A DNA stretch of 64,000 nucleotides from Methylobacterium sp. 77 (GCF_000372825.1 NZ_KB910516.1:466011-530010); one strand, 5' to 3'; shown: positions 23,529 through 32,999, counted from the first letter of the stretch. The notes: generated from the letters alone by a model not told the origin. Numbers and translations are program-made.

Positions 23529-26297
23529 TTGGCAGAGAAAGACGATACCGGCGCCGGCGCGACGCCGCCCGCCTCGGACATCAAGCCCGTTTCCATCACC
23601 GACGAGATGCGCCGCTCCTATCTCGATTACGCCATGAGCGTGATCGTGAGCCGGGCGCTGCCCGACGCGCGAGACGGCCTGAAGCCGGTGCACCGGCGCA
23701 TTCTCTATTCCGCCTACGAGAGCGGGCATCTGCCCGAGCGGAAATACGTCAAGTCGGCCCGCATCGTCGGTGACGTCATCGGTCTCTATCACCCGCATGG
23801 CGACCAATCGATCTACGACGCCTTGGTTCGCATGGCGCAGGACTTCTCCATGCGGCTCATGCTCATCGATGGGCAGGGCAATTTCGGCTCCGTCGACGGC
23901 GATCCGCCGGCAGCCATGCGCTACACCGAATCGCGTCTGGCCAAGCCGGCCAACGCGCTGCTTGCCGATATCGACAAGAACACCGTCGACTTCCAGCCGA
24001 ACTACGACGAGTCGCGCGAGGAGCCGAAGGTTCTTCCGGCGCGCTTCCCCAACCTCCTCGTCAACGGCGCGGGCGGCATCGCGGTGGGCATGGCCACCAA
24101 CATCCCGCCGCATAATCTCGGCGAGCTCATCGATGCCTGTATCGCCCTCATCGACGATCCGGGCCTGACCATCGAGCAGCTGACCGAATACGTTCCCGGC
24201 CCCGACTTCCCGACGGGCGGCTCGATCCTCGGACGGGCCGGCGTGCGGCAGGCCTACGCGACCGGTCGCGGCTCCGTCATCATGCGGGCGAAATCCCACG
24301 TGGAAGAGCTTCGCAAGGAGCGCGAGGCGCTGATCTTCACCGAGATCCCGTATCAGGTGAACAAGGCGACTCTTATGGAGAAGATCGCCGAGCTGGTGAA
24401 GGAGAAGCGCGTCGAGGGCATCTCGGACCTGCGCGACGAATCCGACCGCGACGGCATGCGCATCGTCATCGAGATCAAGCGCGATTCGATGGCCGACGTG
24501 GTGCTGAACCAGCTCTATCGTTTCACGCCGCTGCAATCGTCGTTCGGCTGCAACATGGTGGCGCTGAACGGCGGCCGCCCCGAGCTGATGAACCTGAAGG
24601 ACCTGCTCACGGCCTTCGTCGACTTCCGCGAGGAGGTCGTCTCACGGCGGACCAAGTTCCTCCTCGGCAAGGCCCGCGAGCGCGCCCACGTCCTGTGCGG
24701 CCTCGCCATCGCGGTGGCCAATATCGACGAGGTGATCCGCCTCATCCGCACCTCGCCCGATCCGAACACCGCCCGCGAGGCTCTGATGGGCCGCCATTGG
24801 CCGGCCCTCGACATCGCCCCCCTCATCGCCCTGGTGGACGACCCGCGCCACCGGGTCGACGAGAACGGCAATTATCGCCTGTCCGAGATCCAGGCCCGCG
24901 CCATCCTCGATCTGCGCCTGCAGCGACTCACCGCCCTCGGCCGCGACGAGATCGGCGACGAACTCCAGAAGCTCGCCGACGAGATCGCCGATTATCTCGA
25001 CATCCTGCGCTCGCGCCTGCGCATCATGACCATCGTCAAGGACGAGCTCGCGGAGGTGCGCGAGGCCTACGCGACGCCGCGCAAGACCATGATCCTCGAC
25101 TGGGATTCGAACGTCGAGGACGAGGACCTGATCCAGCGTGAGGACATGGTCGTCACCGTGTCGCATGCCGGCTACGTCAAGCGCGTGCCGCTCTCGACCT
25201 ACCGGGCTCAGCGCCGGGGCGGGAAGGGCCGTTCGGGCATGACCACCCGCGACGAGGATTTCGTCACCCGCCTGTTCGTGGCGAGCACCCATACGCCGAT
25301 CCTGTTCTTCTCGAACCAGGGGCAAGTCTACAAGGAGAAGGTGTGGCGCCTTCCGATGGCGGCCCCCAACGCGCGCGGCAAGGCGCTCGTGAACATCCTC
25401 TCCATGGATGCGGGGACCGAGCGCATCACCACCATCATGCCGCTGCCCGAGGACGAGGCGTCCTGGGAAACGCTGGATGTGATGTTCGCCACTGCCAGCG
25501 GCGGAGTGAGGCGCAACAAGCTGTCCGACTTCGTCCAGGTGAACCGTGCCGGCAAGATCGCGATGAAGCTCGACGAGGGCGACCACATCGTCCATGTCGA
25601 GATCTGCCGGGCCGATCAGAACGTGCTGCTCACCACCCAGGCCGGACAGTGCATCCGCTTCCCCGTCGAGGACGTACGCGTGTTCAAGGGTCGCGATTCC
25701 ACCGGCGTCCGCGGCATCAGCCTGGCCAAGGACGACCGCGTCATCTCGATGACGATCCTCAACGCGTTCGAGGCCGCACCCGAGGAGCGGCAAGCCTATC
25801 TGCGTCGCGCCAATGCCGACCGCCGCGCCACGGGCGAAGCCGTCGACCTGCCCACCGCGCCCGAAGCCGATGGTGAGGAAACCGGCGCCTCGATCGACCT
25901 CGATCAGGACCGCTACATCACCATGGGCGCGGCCGAACAGTTCGTGCTGACCCTGTCGGAGCGCGGGTTCGGCAAGCGCACATCGTCCTACGAGTACCGG
26001 ACCTCGGGCCGCGGCGGCAAAGGCATCAAGGCCATGGAGGTGAACGTCCGGAACGGGAACCTCATCGCCTCGTTCCCCGTGGAACCCGCCGACCAGATCA
26101 TGCTGGTGACCAATGCCGGTCAGCTGATCCGCGTGCCGGTGGACGATATCCGCATCGTTGGCCGGGCGTCGCAGGGCGTCACGGTGTTCAACACCGAGAA
26201 GACCGAGCGCGTCGTTTCGGTGGAGCATATCGAGGGTGAAGGTGAGGAAGATGCCGGCGATCCGCCCAATGGCGATACCCCCGGCGATGCCGTCTGA
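23529..26297 (+). CDS. gyrA: DNA gyrase subunit A
   Basis: 922-residue GyrA, the DNA-cleaving and wrapping subunit of gyrase. The breakage-reunion domain opens [40 protein letters not shown], and the active-site tyrosine is in [10 protein letters not shown] (Tyr132). The C-terminal beta-pinwheel carries the gyrase-specific GyrA box QRRGGKG, which separates it from ParC. A TTG at 23529 ([10 protein letters not shown]) is preferred as start; an ATG 34 codons upstream adds a Pro/Arg-rich stretch with no counterpart in the family. The quinolone-determining loop reads [10 protein letters not shown]: the position equal to E. coli Ser83 is Gln93, and Asp87 is kept as Asp97. A strong terminator follows. 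Confidence 0.96.
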   Translation: MAEKDDTGAGATPPASDIKPVSITDEMRRSYLDYAMSVIVSRALPDARDGLKPVHRRILYSAYESGHLPERKYVKSARIVGDVIGLYHPHGDQSIYDALVRMAQDFSMRLMLIDGQGNFGSVDGDPPAAMRYTESRLAKPANALLADIDKNTVDFQPNYDESREEPKVLPARFPNLLVNGAGGIAVGMATNIPPHNLGELIDACIALIDDPGLTIEQLTEYVPGPDFPTGGSILGRAGVRQAYATGRGSVIMRAKSHVEELRKEREALIFTEIPYQVNKATLMEKIAELVKEKRVEGISDLRDESDRDGMRIVIEIKRDSMADVVLNQLYRFTPLQSSFGCNMVALNGGRPELMNLKDLLTAFVDFREEVVSRRTKFLLGKARERAHVLCGLAIAVANIDEVIRLIRTSPDPNTAREALMGRHWPALDIAPLIALVDDPRHRVDENGNYRLSEIQARAILDLRLQRLTALGRDEIGDELQKLADEIADYLDILRSRLRIMTIVKDELAEVREAYATPRKTMILDWDSNVEDEDLIQREDMVVTVSHAGYVKRVPLSTYRAQRRGGKGRSGMTTRDEDFVTRLFVASTHTPILFFSNQGQVYKEKVWRLPMAAPNARGKALVNILSMDAGTERITTIMPLPEDEASWETLDVMFATASGGVRRNKLSDFVQVNRAGKIAMKLDEGDHIVHVEICRADQNVLLTTQAGQCIRFPVEDVRVFKGRDSTGVRGISLAKDDRVISMTILNAFEAAPEERQAYLRRANADRRATGEAVDLPTAPEADGEETGASIDLDQDRYITMGAAEQFVLTLSERGFGKRTSSYEYRTSGRGGKGIKAMEVNVRNGNLIASFPVEPADQIMLVTNAGQLIRVPVDDIRIVGRASQGVTVFNTEKTERVVSVEHIEGEGEEDAGDPPNGDTPGDAV

Positions 26298-26355
26298 CCT
26301 CAGCTTTGGTCGAGACTAATGTGAAGTCGAAAAAATATTTCTGAGGCCCTGGATT

Positions 26356-26394
26356 AAAACGCCAACCAAGTCGTAGGACTTGGCTGGCGTTTTA
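26356..26394 (+). terminator. Rho-independent terminator after gyrA
   Basis: A 17-pair stem with one A-C mismatch, AAAACGCCAACCAAGTC (26356-26372) with GACTTGGCTGGCGTTTT (26377-26393), GTAG loop. A-run before and T-run after, so it could act in both directions. It lies 58 bases after the gyrA stop. Confidence 0.92.
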
Positions 26395-26428
26395 CTTGGT
26401 GTGTTGATCTTCGGTGTTGCAAGCAAGT

Positions 26429-26451
26429 CATATCTGACTCGGTCGGATATG
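26429..26451. promoter_or_regulatory. Inverted repeat upstream of the outer-membrane protein gene
   Basis: CATATCTGAC (26429-26438) and GTCGGATATG (26442-26451) form a near-perfect palindrome with a TCG centre, ending 47 bases before the GTG start at 26499. It has the size of a dimeric operator, or of a leader hairpin (one T-G pair). No known regulator motif was recognised. Confidence 0.45.
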
Positions 26452-26498
26452 GCTAAGTTCGCTTTCAGAGACAGGCCGCCCACCCCAGGATCGCAACC

Positions 26499-27356
26499 GT
26501 GTTCAAGTCACTCGTCCTCGCCGGCGCCGCTGCGGCCCTCTTGACCGGCGCGGCTTCCGCGGCCGATCTTCCCCGCCGCGCCGCTCCCCCCGTCTTCGTT
26601 CCGGTCCCCGTCTTCACCTGGACCGGCCTCTATTTCGGTATCAATGCAGGCTACGCCTACACCGAGAGCGACACGGTCCGCACCACGGGCGTGAACAACC
26701 TCGGTGTTGCCGGCGCGGTGAACCCGGCCAACCTCCAGCTCAACGTCGATCGCGGCCTTCGGTCGGGCGCCGTCAAGCTCTCGCAGGAAGGCTTCTCCGG
26801 CGGCGCGCAGATCGGCTACAACTACCAGTTCACGCCGGGCAGCGGCTTCGTGGTCGGCGTCGAGGCGGACGCCCAGTACATGGATCTGGAGACCCGTCGC
26901 ACCGAGACGATCTTCCGTCCCCAGTTCAACCCGAACGTGCTGACGAACTCATACCGGTCCGACCTGCAGTATCTCGGCACCGTTCGCGGTCGCATCGGCT
27001 ACGCCTTCGACAAGGTCATGGTCTACGGCACCGGCGGCTTCGCTTATGGCGGCGTCGAGCAGAGCGTGAGCTTCCAGACCGGCGCGCCGGTTACCTATGC
27101 CGGCGCACGCTCCACCATGGAGACCGGCTACGCCTACGGCGGCGGCATCGAATACGCGCTCCCCACCGACTCGTTCCTGAACTTCTTCCGCTCCAGCGCC
27201 GTCACGCTGAAGGCCGAGTATCTTCGCTACGACCTCGGCAGCCGCAACCTCTTCGTCGGCTCCACCGGCGGTCCGGGCGTCGGCTACAACGCGACCTTCA
27301 AGACCGAAGGCGCCATCGCCCGCGCCGGCCTGAACTACAAGTTCGGCTCCTACTAG
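26499..27356 (+). CDS. Outer-membrane beta-barrel protein, P44/Omp25-like
   Basis: 285-residue outer-membrane protein. A signal peptide ([18 protein letters not shown]) gives a mature N-terminus [15 protein letters not shown], then [18 protein letters not shown], the typical first strand of the Rhizobiales Omp25/P44 group, alternating beta strands, and a C-terminal aromatic strand ([12 protein letters not shown]) recognised by the BAM machinery. It starts with GTG at 26499; AGGA lies nine bases upstream. Small eight- or ten-strand barrels of this type stabilise the outer membrane or act as adhesins; a specific function cannot be read. It is bracketed by terminators at 26356 and 27420, so it is monocistronic. 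Confidence 0.88.
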   Translation: MFKSLVLAGAAAALLTGAASAADLPRRAAPPVFVPVPVFTWTGLYFGINAGYAYTESDTVRTTGVNNLGVAGAVNPANLQLNVDRGLRSGAVKLSQEGFSGGAQIGYNYQFTPGSGFVVGVEADAQYMDLETRRTETIFRPQFNPNVLTNSYRSDLQYLGTVRGRIGYAFDKVMVYGTGGFAYGGVEQSVSFQTGAPVTYAGARSTMETGYAYGGGIEYALPTDSFLNFFRSSAVTLKAEYLRYDLGSRNLFVGSTGGPGVGYNATFKTEGAIARAGLNYKFGSY

Positions 27357-27419
27357 GAAGACGACGAGGCCTGAGCCTCGTTACGACGATCGATAAGGGA
27401 CTTCGCAGACCGAAACTTC

Positions 27420-27453
27420 GGGCGGGCGCTCCATTGGGGCACCCGCCCTTTTT
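27420..27453 (+). terminator. Rho-independent terminator
   Basis: GGGCGGG (27420-27426) pairs with CCCGCCC (27442-27448), partly extended through the loop, and is followed by TTTTT. It ends the outer-membrane protein gene and precedes coaD. Confidence 0.85.
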
Positions 27454-27559
27454 CATGTCGCGTCGGGATCGCCGGTGGAATCGCGTGACGGTCGGCCACC
27501 GTGATGAGATGGCGGCGAGCGGTTCCGTTCCGGGACGAAATGCTCTACGCCCACGGACC

Positions 27560-28060
27560 ATGATCCGCACCGCGCTCTACGCCGGCTCCTTCGACCCGGT
27601 CACGAACGGACACCTCGACGTCATCCGTCAGGCATGCCGGCTCGTGCAGCACCTCGTGATCGCCATCGGCGTGCATCCGGGCAAGGCACCGATGTTCTCG
27701 CCGGACGAGCGCGCCGACCTGCTGCGGGCGACCTGCGCGCCCCTGGCCGAGGACGAAGGTGCAACCCTCGACATCGTGACCTTCGACGATCTGGCGGTCA
27801 CGGCGGCCCGTCGCTCCGGCGCCAGCATCTTCATCCGTGGCCTGCGCGACGGCACCGACCTCGACTACGAGATGCAGCTCGCCGGCATGAACGGCGCCAT
27901 GGCGCCCGAAGTGCAGACGGTCTTCCTGCCGGCCTCGACCGGCGTCAGGCCGATCACGGCCACCCTAGTGCGGCAGATCGCGGCCATGGGCGGGGATGTC
28001 TCGCCCTTCGTACCGCCTCTCGTGGCCGAACGGCTCAGCGCACGCTTCGCCAGGGTCTGA
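27560..28060 (+). CDS. coaD: Phosphopantetheine adenylyltransferase
   Basis: 166-residue CoaD, the nucleotidyltransferase that makes dephospho-CoA from 4'-phosphopantetheine and ATP. It opens [25 protein letters not shown] with the T/HxGH nucleotidyltransferase motif (NGHLD), and has [21 protein letters not shown] and the closing [31 protein letters not shown] (the ISST/xxxS-R-type motif region). Start at 27560 fits the family. It begins a run of four same-strand genes with two cyclophilins. Confidence 0.97.
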   Translation: MIRTALYAGSFDPVTNGHLDVIRQACRLVQHLVIAIGVHPGKAPMFSPDERADLLRATCAPLAEDEGATLDIVTFDDLAVTAARRSGASIFIRGLRDGTDLDYEMQLAGMNGAMAPEVQTVFLPASTGVRPITATLVRQIAAMGGDVSPFVPPLVAERLSARFARV

Positions 28061-28104
28061 CCGATCCTCAGCCACACCTTACCCAAACCGGAGAACCCAT
28101 ACCC

Positions 28105-28671
28105 ATGATTCAACGGACCCTTCATCGGCGCACCGCCTTCGTCGCTCTGGCTCTCGCCGCCATGATCGGATTTGCTCCCGTCGCACGGGCCGCCGACGAC
28201 AACACGGTCTATCTCGACACCAAGGATGGCCGCGTCACCATCGAGTTGCGCCCCGATCTGGCGCCGCAGCACGTGGCTCAGCTGAAGACCCTGATCAATA
28301 AGGGGTTCTACGATGGCTTGAAGTTCCACCGCGTCATGGACGGATTCATGGCCCAGACCGGCGACCCGAAGGGCAACGGCAGCGGCGGCTCGTCACTCCC
28401 GAACATCCCGGCGGAGTTCTCGCAATCGCCCTTCCGCCGCGGCACGCTCGGCATGGCCCGCTCCTCCGATCCGAATTCGGCGAACTCGCAGTTCTTCATC
28501 TGCCTCGGCGACGCGCCGTTCCTGAACGGTCAGTATACCGTGATCGGTCTCGTCTCATCGGGCATGGAAGCGGTCGACAAGATCAAGAAGGCGGCCGCGG
28601 GCGCTCCCGGCGGCGCGGTCCAGAACCCGGACAAGATCGTGAAGATGCAGATGGCCCAAGGTTCCAAGTGA
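28105..28671 (+). CDS. Periplasmic peptidyl-prolyl cis-trans isomerase (cyclophilin type)
   Basis: 188-residue exported cyclophilin. A signal peptide (AFVALALAAMIGFAPVARAAD) is followed by the isomerase domain with the conserved FYDGLKFHRVMDGFMAQTGDPKGNGSGG, the active-site Arg in FHRV and Gln in FMAQTGD, and MARSSDPNSANSQFFICLGDAPFLNGQYTVIG. It should catalyse proline isomerisation in the periplasm, helping outer-membrane protein folding. It follows coaD by 44 bases. A cytoplasmic paralogue lies 534 bases downstream (29206), separated by a TonB-C-like gene. Confidence 0.94.
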   Translation: MIQRTLHRRTAFVALALAAMIGFAPVARAADDNTVYLDTKDGRVTIELRPDLAPQHVAQLKTLINKGFYDGLKFHRVMDGFMAQTGDPKGNGSGGSSLPNIPAEFSQSPFRRGTLGMARSSDPNSANSQFFICLGDAPFLNGQYTVIGLVSSGMEAVDKIKKAAAGAPGGAVQNPDKIVKMQMAQGSK

Positions 28672-28714
28672 CGGCTAGAGCTTGGACGGTCGGAGCTTGA
28701 ACGGACAGGGCCCG

Positions 28715-29200
28715 ATGACGGGGAGCATGAACGCGAGGCGCTCGGCGCGCCTTGCCTTCGTCTCCGCGGCTGCCGTCGTTCCGTTCGGTACGGCCATCGC
28801 CGGTGCCGGCCTTCCGCCGACGCATCCCGAGGCTCGTCCGGCGACCGTACGGGTGCAGCAGGATGGCATCGCCGCGAGCCCGGCCGACACGCTCCAGACG
28901 CTCTATCCGAGGCTTACCGCCTGTTGGCGGATACCGGCCGGCCTGGCCGGCTTCGCGCGCACCGAGATCACCGCCCGCTTCGCCCTTCGCCGCGACGGCT
29001 CCGTCATCGGCGAGCCCCGCATCACCTTCGCGATGCAGAATGCGGATCACCGCGGCAGGGACATCCTGACCCGCGCAACCCTCGACGCGATTCGGCGCTG
29101 TACGCCGGTCGCGATCACGCCGGCGCTCGGCGCCGCCATCGCAGGGCGTCCCATCGCCCTGCGATTCATCTACCAAGGTCCTCAGGGACAAGGAGTCTGA
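28715..29200 (+). CDS. Exported protein with TonB-C-like domain
   Basis: 161-residue protein with an N-terminal signal segment (ARLAFVSAAAVVPFGTAIAGAG) and a domain that looks like a TonB C-terminal fold: LYPRLTACWRIPAG, ITARFALRRDGSVIGEPRITFA, ILTRATLDAIRRCTPVAITPALGAAIAGRPIALRFIYQ. The order 'beta strand - x-R-DG-x-v - helix with Ala/Cys - P-V-x-i-t..' is shared by many small periplasmic TonB-like proteins that lack the TonB proline arm. Two cysteines (TACW, RRCTP) could form a disulfide. The start at 28715 is chosen; a second ATG at 28727 has its own GGGGAG site. It lies between two cyclophilins. Confidence 0.6.
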   Translation: MTGSMNARRSARLAFVSAAAVVPFGTAIAGAGLPPTHPEARPATVRVQQDGIAASPADTLQTLYPRLTACWRIPAGLAGFARTEITARFALRRDGSVIGEPRITFAMQNADHRGRDILTRATLDAIRRCTPVAITPALGAAIAGRPIALRFIYQGPQGQGV

Positions 29201-29205
29201 CCCCC

Positions 29206-29664
29206 ATGGCCGATACCGAAACCCTCATCCTCGAAACCACCAAGGGCCGCGTCGTCATCGGACTGCGCCCCGATCTCGCCCCCAACCATGTCGAGCGCCT
29301 CAAGACGCTGGCGGGACAGCAATTCTATGACGGCGTCCCGTTCCACCGCGTCATCGACGGGTTCATGGCTCAGACCGGCGACCCGACCGGCACGGGTTCG
29401 GGTGGTTCCGACCTTCCGGACCTGAAGGCCGAATTCAACGATGAGCCGCATGTGCGCGGCACCTGCTCGATGGCTCGCACCAACTTCCCGCATTCGGCGA
29501 ATTCGCAGTTCTTCCTCTGCTTCGGCGACGCCCGCTTCCTCGACAAACAATACACCGTCTGGGGCAAGGTGATCGAAGGAATGGACGTGGTCGACAGCCT
29601 CAACAAGGGCGAGCCGCCGCGCTCGCCGGACAAGATCGTCAAGATGACGGTCGGAGCCGCCTGA
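29206..29664 (+). CDS. ppiB: Cytoplasmic peptidyl-prolyl cis-trans isomerase (cyclophilin type)
   Basis: 152-residue cyclophilin without a signal peptide, matching bacterial PpiB: MADTETLILETTKGRVVIGLRPDLAPNHVERLK, FYDGVPFHRVIDGFMAQTGDPTGTGSGG, SMARTNFPHSANSQFFLCFGDARFLDKQYTVWGKVIEGMDVVDSL. All catalytic positions (Arg in FHRV, Phe, Gln) are kept. Five bases separate it from the TonB-C-like gene and AAGGAG precedes it, so it is translated from a strong site in the same transcript. It closes the unit before a terminator at 29683. Confidence 0.93.
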   Translation: MADTETLILETTKGRVVIGLRPDLAPNHVERLKTLAGQQFYDGVPFHRVIDGFMAQTGDPTGTGSGGSDLPDLKAEFNDEPHVRGTCSMARTNFPHSANSQFFLCFGDARFLDKQYTVWGKVIEGMDVVDSLNKGEPPRSPDKIVKMTVGAA

Positions 29665-29682
29665 GAGCCTAAGACGACGGGC

Positions 29683-29727
29683 CGAGAGGGCGTCCGCGCA
29701 AGTCGTGCGGGCGCCCTCTCTCGTTTT
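29683..29727 (+). terminator. Rho-independent terminator after the ppi genes
   Basis: GAGAGGGCGTCCGC (29684-29697) pairs with GCGGGCGCCCTCTC (29707-29720), one G-T pair, nine-base loop; TTTT follows at 29724. It ends the coaD-ppi unit. Confidence 0.88.
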
Positions 29728-29852
29728 GGGGGCGCTCGGGCGGACGGGATCACCGGAGAGCGCCGGACGAGAGCCCTCGCAGCGCCATCGGTTCACGAAC
29801 CGCCGATCCGCCGCAGCGACTCATGCCCGCTGGTTCGCAATCCCCGAACGGA

Positions 29853-30587
29853 CTATCCCGCTTCGCCCGTCTCGCCGGCCACGTCGGTTGCTCCGGGCGC
29901 TGGACCCGGCGGCAGCACCACGACCTTCGTGCCGATTTCGACGCGGCCATAGAGGTCGATGACGTCCTGATCGACCATGCGGATGCAGCCCGACGAGACC
30001 GCTCCACCGATCGTGTAGGGTTCGAGCGTGCCGTGGATCCGGTACAGCGTGTCCTTGCCGTCGCGCCAGAGATAGAGCCCACGCGCGCCGACCGGGTTGG
30101 CCTTGCCGCCGGGTATGCCGCGTCCGCTCTGGAGCCGCGACAGCATCCCGTCGATGTCGGGCCGACGCGCGATCATCTCGCGCGTCGGATACCAATCCGG
30201 CCATTCCCGCTTCGCTTCGACCCGCGCGACTCCCGACCACGCCATCCCCTCGGCGCCGACACCGACGCCGTAGCGCCGCGCCCGACCGCCGGGCTCGATC
30301 AGGTACAGGTAGCGCGCCGCCGTATCGACGATGATGCTGCCGGTCGGCTCCGAGGTGACGTAGTCGACCTCGCGCCGCAGGTAGGCCGGGTCGATCCGGG
30401 CCGTGTCCACCGCCTCGACGGGGAAGGGCTCCGTCGTCAGAGCGGCATAGGCGGCAGGCGGCGCCTCGCTCGGCGGCATCCGCGCGAGGCCAAGGTCGAT
30501 GCCGGGGGCGGCGACGCAGCCGCCGAGAGCGAGGAGGATCGTCGCTTTGGCGAGGACGATGCGGACCGACGGGAGGGTGGGGGTCAT
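29853..30587 (-). CDS. L,D-transpeptidase (YkuD domain) lipoprotein
   Basis: 244-residue L,D-transpeptidase with a lipobox ATILLALGGC (residues 15-24). The YkuD domain shows IIVDTAARYLYLIEPGGRARRYGVGVGAEGMAWSG and the catalytic histidine/cysteine motif in RIHGTLEPYTIGGAVSSGCIRM (HGT ... SSGCIR). It forms 3-3 peptidoglycan cross-links, or attaches outer-membrane proteins to peptidoglycan, with the catalytic Cys. The C-terminal tail is Pro/Gly-rich. It is lipid-anchored in the envelope. Monocistronic, reading away from mobA. Confidence 0.9.
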   Translation of the reverse strand: MTPTLPSVRIVLAKATILLALGGCVAAPGIDLGLARMPPSEAPPAAYAALTTEPFPVEAVDTARIDPAYLRREVDYVTSEPTGSIIVDTAARYLYLIEPGGRARRYGVGVGAEGMAWSGVARVEAKREWPDWYPTREMIARRPDIDGMLSRLQSGRGIPGGKANPVGARGLYLWRDGKDTLYRIHGTLEPYTIGGAVSSGCIRMVDQDVIDLYGRVEIGTKVVVLPPGPAPGATDVAGETGEAG

Positions 30588-30692
30588 GGAGGCTGCCGCG
30601 AGAGGTCAGCCAGGTTCGGACCCGCGCGCGTCGAATCTATGGTCAAGCTTGGACGTGGAGATGGCCGATCCACGTCGAGACCCGGGCGGCCT

Positions 30693-31295
30693 TCACCGCA
30701 GCAGCGCCTCCGCCAGCGCCAGATCCTCCGGCGTGTTGATGTTGAGGAACGGGTCGACGGGCTCTGCCGGCCATTCCACCGCCACCGCGCCATGTCGGGC
30801 GAGGAAGGCGCCGACGCGCCGCTCGCCGCGCTCGACCAGGGCCGCGCGCAGATCCTCGCGCAGCGACACCGCCCAGAGCGCGACGGTGAAATGCTCTCGC
30901 CCGGCCGAGGACGCCATGGCGATGGCGGAGCCAGCCCTTTCCGCATGCAGGCGTTCCACCAGATCGAGGGGCAGGAACGGTGCGTCGCCCGTGACGCTGG
31001 CCAGATGGGTCGTGGAGGGATGATGCGAAGCCGCATGGTCGAGGGCGGCGAGGATGCCGGCGAGCGGCCCCGGATGGTCGGGCATCTCGTCCGGCACGAC
31101 GAGGCCAGAGAATTCAGAGAACCGGGCAGGGTCGCCATTGGCGTTGAGAATGACGCCCGCCCCGCATTGCGGAGTGAATCGCTCGACGACCCGGTCGAGC
31201 AGGGTGCTCCCGGCCAGAACCCTCAGCGGCTTGTCGCCGCCGCCCATCCGGCGGGACAAGCCGCCGGCCAGGATCACGCCGAGGACGGGCGCCAC
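30693..31295 (-). CDS. mobA: Molybdenum cofactor guanylyltransferase
   Basis: 200-residue MobA, adding GMP to molybdopterin to give the bis-MGD cofactor of formate dehydrogenases and similar enzymes. The nucleotide-binding P-loop is VILAGGLSRRMGGGDKPL, followed by VVPDEMPDHPGPLAGILAALDHA, the metal-binding ASVTGDAPFLPLDLV and terminal NINTPEDLALAEALL. All are typical of MobA. The 7-base gap to apbC upstream (stop at 31303) suggests co-transcription, fitting since both serve cofactors of metalloenzymes. Confidence 0.95.
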   Translation of the reverse strand: MAPVLGVILAGGLSRRMGGGDKPLRVLAGSTLLDRVVERFTPQCGAGVILNANGDPARFSEFSGLVVPDEMPDHPGPLAGILAALDHAASHHPSTTHLASVTGDAPFLPLDLVERLHAERAGSAIAMASSAGREHFTVALWAVSLREDLRAALVERGERRVGAFLARHGAVAVEWPAEPVDPFLNINTPEDLALAEALLR

Positions 31296-31302
31296 GGGCG
31301 GG

Positions 31303-32439
31303 CTACTCGATCACGATGCGCGGCGCGGCGCGGGGTGCCGGCCCACCCGTGAGGTTGGCCCAGAGCTGCGCGGCAATGCCGCGATAGACCTTCGCGTGAG
31401 GCCCGTCCGGGTCCACCGCCACGACGGGACGCCCGGAATCGGAGGTCTCGCGGATGGTCATGTCGAGGGGGATCTCGCCGAGGAACGGGACGTCGAGCCG
31501 CGCAGCCTCATCGCGGGCGCCGCCATGACCGAAAATGTGAGAGGCATGGCCGCAATTCGGGCAGATGAAGGTCGCCATGTTCTCGATCACACCAAGGATC
31601 GGCACGGAGACCTTGCGGAACATGGTCACGCCGCGCCGGGCGTCGATCAGCGCGAGATCCTGCGGCGTCGAGACGATGACGGCACCCGAGAGCGGCGTCG
31701 CCTGCGCCATGGTCAGCTGCGCGTCGCCGGTTCCCGGCGGCATGTCGACCACGAGGATATCGAGATCGCCCCAAGCGACCTCGCGCAGCATCTGAGTGAT
31801 GGCGGATTGCACCATTGGGCCGCGCCAGATCATCGCCGTCTCGGGCTCGATCAGGAAACCGATGGACATCACCTTGATGCCGTAGCCGTCCATCGGTGCG
31901 AGCAGGCGCTCCTCGATCACCTTCGGCTTTCCCGACAGGCCGAAGAGCTTCGGGACCGAGGGACCGTAGATGTCGGCATCGAGCAGGCCGACCTTCAGCC
32001 CCTGCGCGGAGAGGGCGAGGGCAAGGTTGCAGGCGGTGGTGGACTTGCCGACGCCCCCCTTGCCGGAGGCGACGGCCACGATGTGGCGCACGCCGGGAAG
32101 GGCCGGCCCTGTCCGGGGGGGCGCCGGCCGACCCGGCTGGGGCGGCTGCGGCGCCGCATTCTGCGCGGGCGGAGCGGGCTGGTTCGGACCCCGCTCTGAA
32201 GTGAGGCTGGCGAACACGCCGGATACGCCCTGCATCGCCAGAATGGTGCCCTCGGCCTTGCGTCGGATCGGCTCGAAGCGCTCTGCCTCGGTCGGGTCGA
32301 TCAGGATCGAGAACATTACCCGGTTGGTCGGGTCGACCACGACCTGGGAGAGGCGGCCGGAGGCAGGCAGTGTGGTGCCGCCGGCATCGACGGTGACAGC
32401 GGACAGCGCCTTGAGCACGTCGTCGCGAGTAATGGCCAA
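31303..32439 (-). CDS. apbC: Iron-sulfur cluster carrier ATPase (ApbC/Mrp)
   Basis: 378-residue ApbC/Mrp P-loop ATPase that carries and delivers Fe-S clusters. A DUF59-type N-terminal domain (MAITRDDVLKALSAV...) is joined by a Pro/Ala/Gly-rich linker to the MRP core: VASGKGGVGKSTTACNLALALSAQG (deviant Walker A), GLLDADIYGPSVPKL, WGDLDILVVDMPPGTGDAQL, and the cluster-binding CxxC in FICPNCGHASHIF. It starts at TTG (32437-32439) with GGAGAG just upstream; a 532-codon frame that continues upstream is a shadow. First gene of a unit with mobA. Confidence 0.94.
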   Translation of the reverse strand: MAITRDDVLKALSAVTVDAGGTTLPASGRLSQVVVDPTNRVMFSILIDPTEAERFEPIRRKAEGTILAMQGVSGVFASLTSERGPNQPAPPAQNAAPQPPQPGRPAPPRTGPALPGVRHIVAVASGKGGVGKSTTACNLALALSAQGLKVGLLDADIYGPSVPKLFGLSGKPKVIEERLLAPMDGYGIKVMSIGFLIEPETAMIWRGPMVQSAITQMLREVAWGDLDILVVDMPPGTGDAQLTMAQATPLSGAVIVSTPQDLALIDARRGVTMFRKVSVPILGVIENMATFICPNCGHASHIFGHGGARDEAARLDVPFLGEIPLDMTIRETSDSGRPVVAVDPDGPHAKVYRGIAAQLWANLTGGPAPRAAPRIVIE

Positions 32440-32564
32440 GATATCTCTCCAGGCAGGACAGGCCGGCACGGCGGCCCGGACATTACCCTGCATGTAACCG
32501 ACGTCGACGAGAACGCCAGACCCGTTGCGGCTTCGGCCATCCGATATGCGCGGAGCGGATCGCC

Positions 32565-32870
32565 TCAGCGCCGCTGCGACGGCGGGATGGCGATGAGGTT
32601 GCAGCGCTCCATCGGCCCTCTGACGATCGAGCCGTCGCCGCGCCGATACATCCCGTTGCGGACGTGGCGGCATCCGGGCGGACCGGGGAGCCGCTTCACC
32701 CGCTGGATATGGACGCTGCCGTAGCGCCGGTTCGAGAAATCGTGGCCGCCGATCCGCACGCCAGGACCGAAGCGGACCTCCGCCGCAGCCGGTATCGTGA
32801 CGAGCGCGGACGCGCAGGCCACGCCCAGGAGAAGGCCGAGACTTCCTCGGATCACGCCATGCAAGGACAT
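32565..32870 (-). CDS. Small exported protein of unknown function
   Basis: 101-residue exported basic protein. A signal peptide (GSLGLLLGVACASALVTIPAAAE) is followed by VRFGPGVRIGGHDFSNRRYGSVHIQRVKRLPGPPGCRHVRNGMYRRGDGSIVRGPMERCNLIAIPPSQRR, not matched to a family; two cysteines might pair. The mature part is Arg- and Gly-rich and probably binds an acidic surface or the cell wall. The gene is divergent from the PPOX gene at 33000 with 129 bases between. Confidence 0.65.
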   Translation of the reverse strand: MSLHGVIRGSLGLLLGVACASALVTIPAAAEVRFGPGVRIGGHDFSNRRYGSVHIQRVKRLPGPPGCRHVRNGMYRRGDGSIVRGPMERCNLIAIPPSQRR

Positions 32871-32999
32871 TCTTCCTCTTCTTTCCGCGGTGCTGAACCA
32901 AGCCCGCCCTGGCCCGTTGTGAGAGCAGCCTTCGGGGCCGGCCCGCGACGGTAAGCGCCGTGCCCCGATACGGATGGAAGACCTTCAGGAGACCGTTTC

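Noticed and set aside
23805..23807. Gln at GyrA position 83 as a recent drug-selected mutation
   Set aside because: Reversion or selection cannot be inferred from one sequence. Residues other than Ser/Thr at this site may be normal in related alphaproteobacteria, so it is reported only as an intrinsic feature.
24642..26228. 528-codon minus-strand frame inside gyrA
   Set aside because: gyrA on the opposite strand has full conservation; the antisense frame is rich in Gly, Val, His and Asp from GC skew and matches no family.
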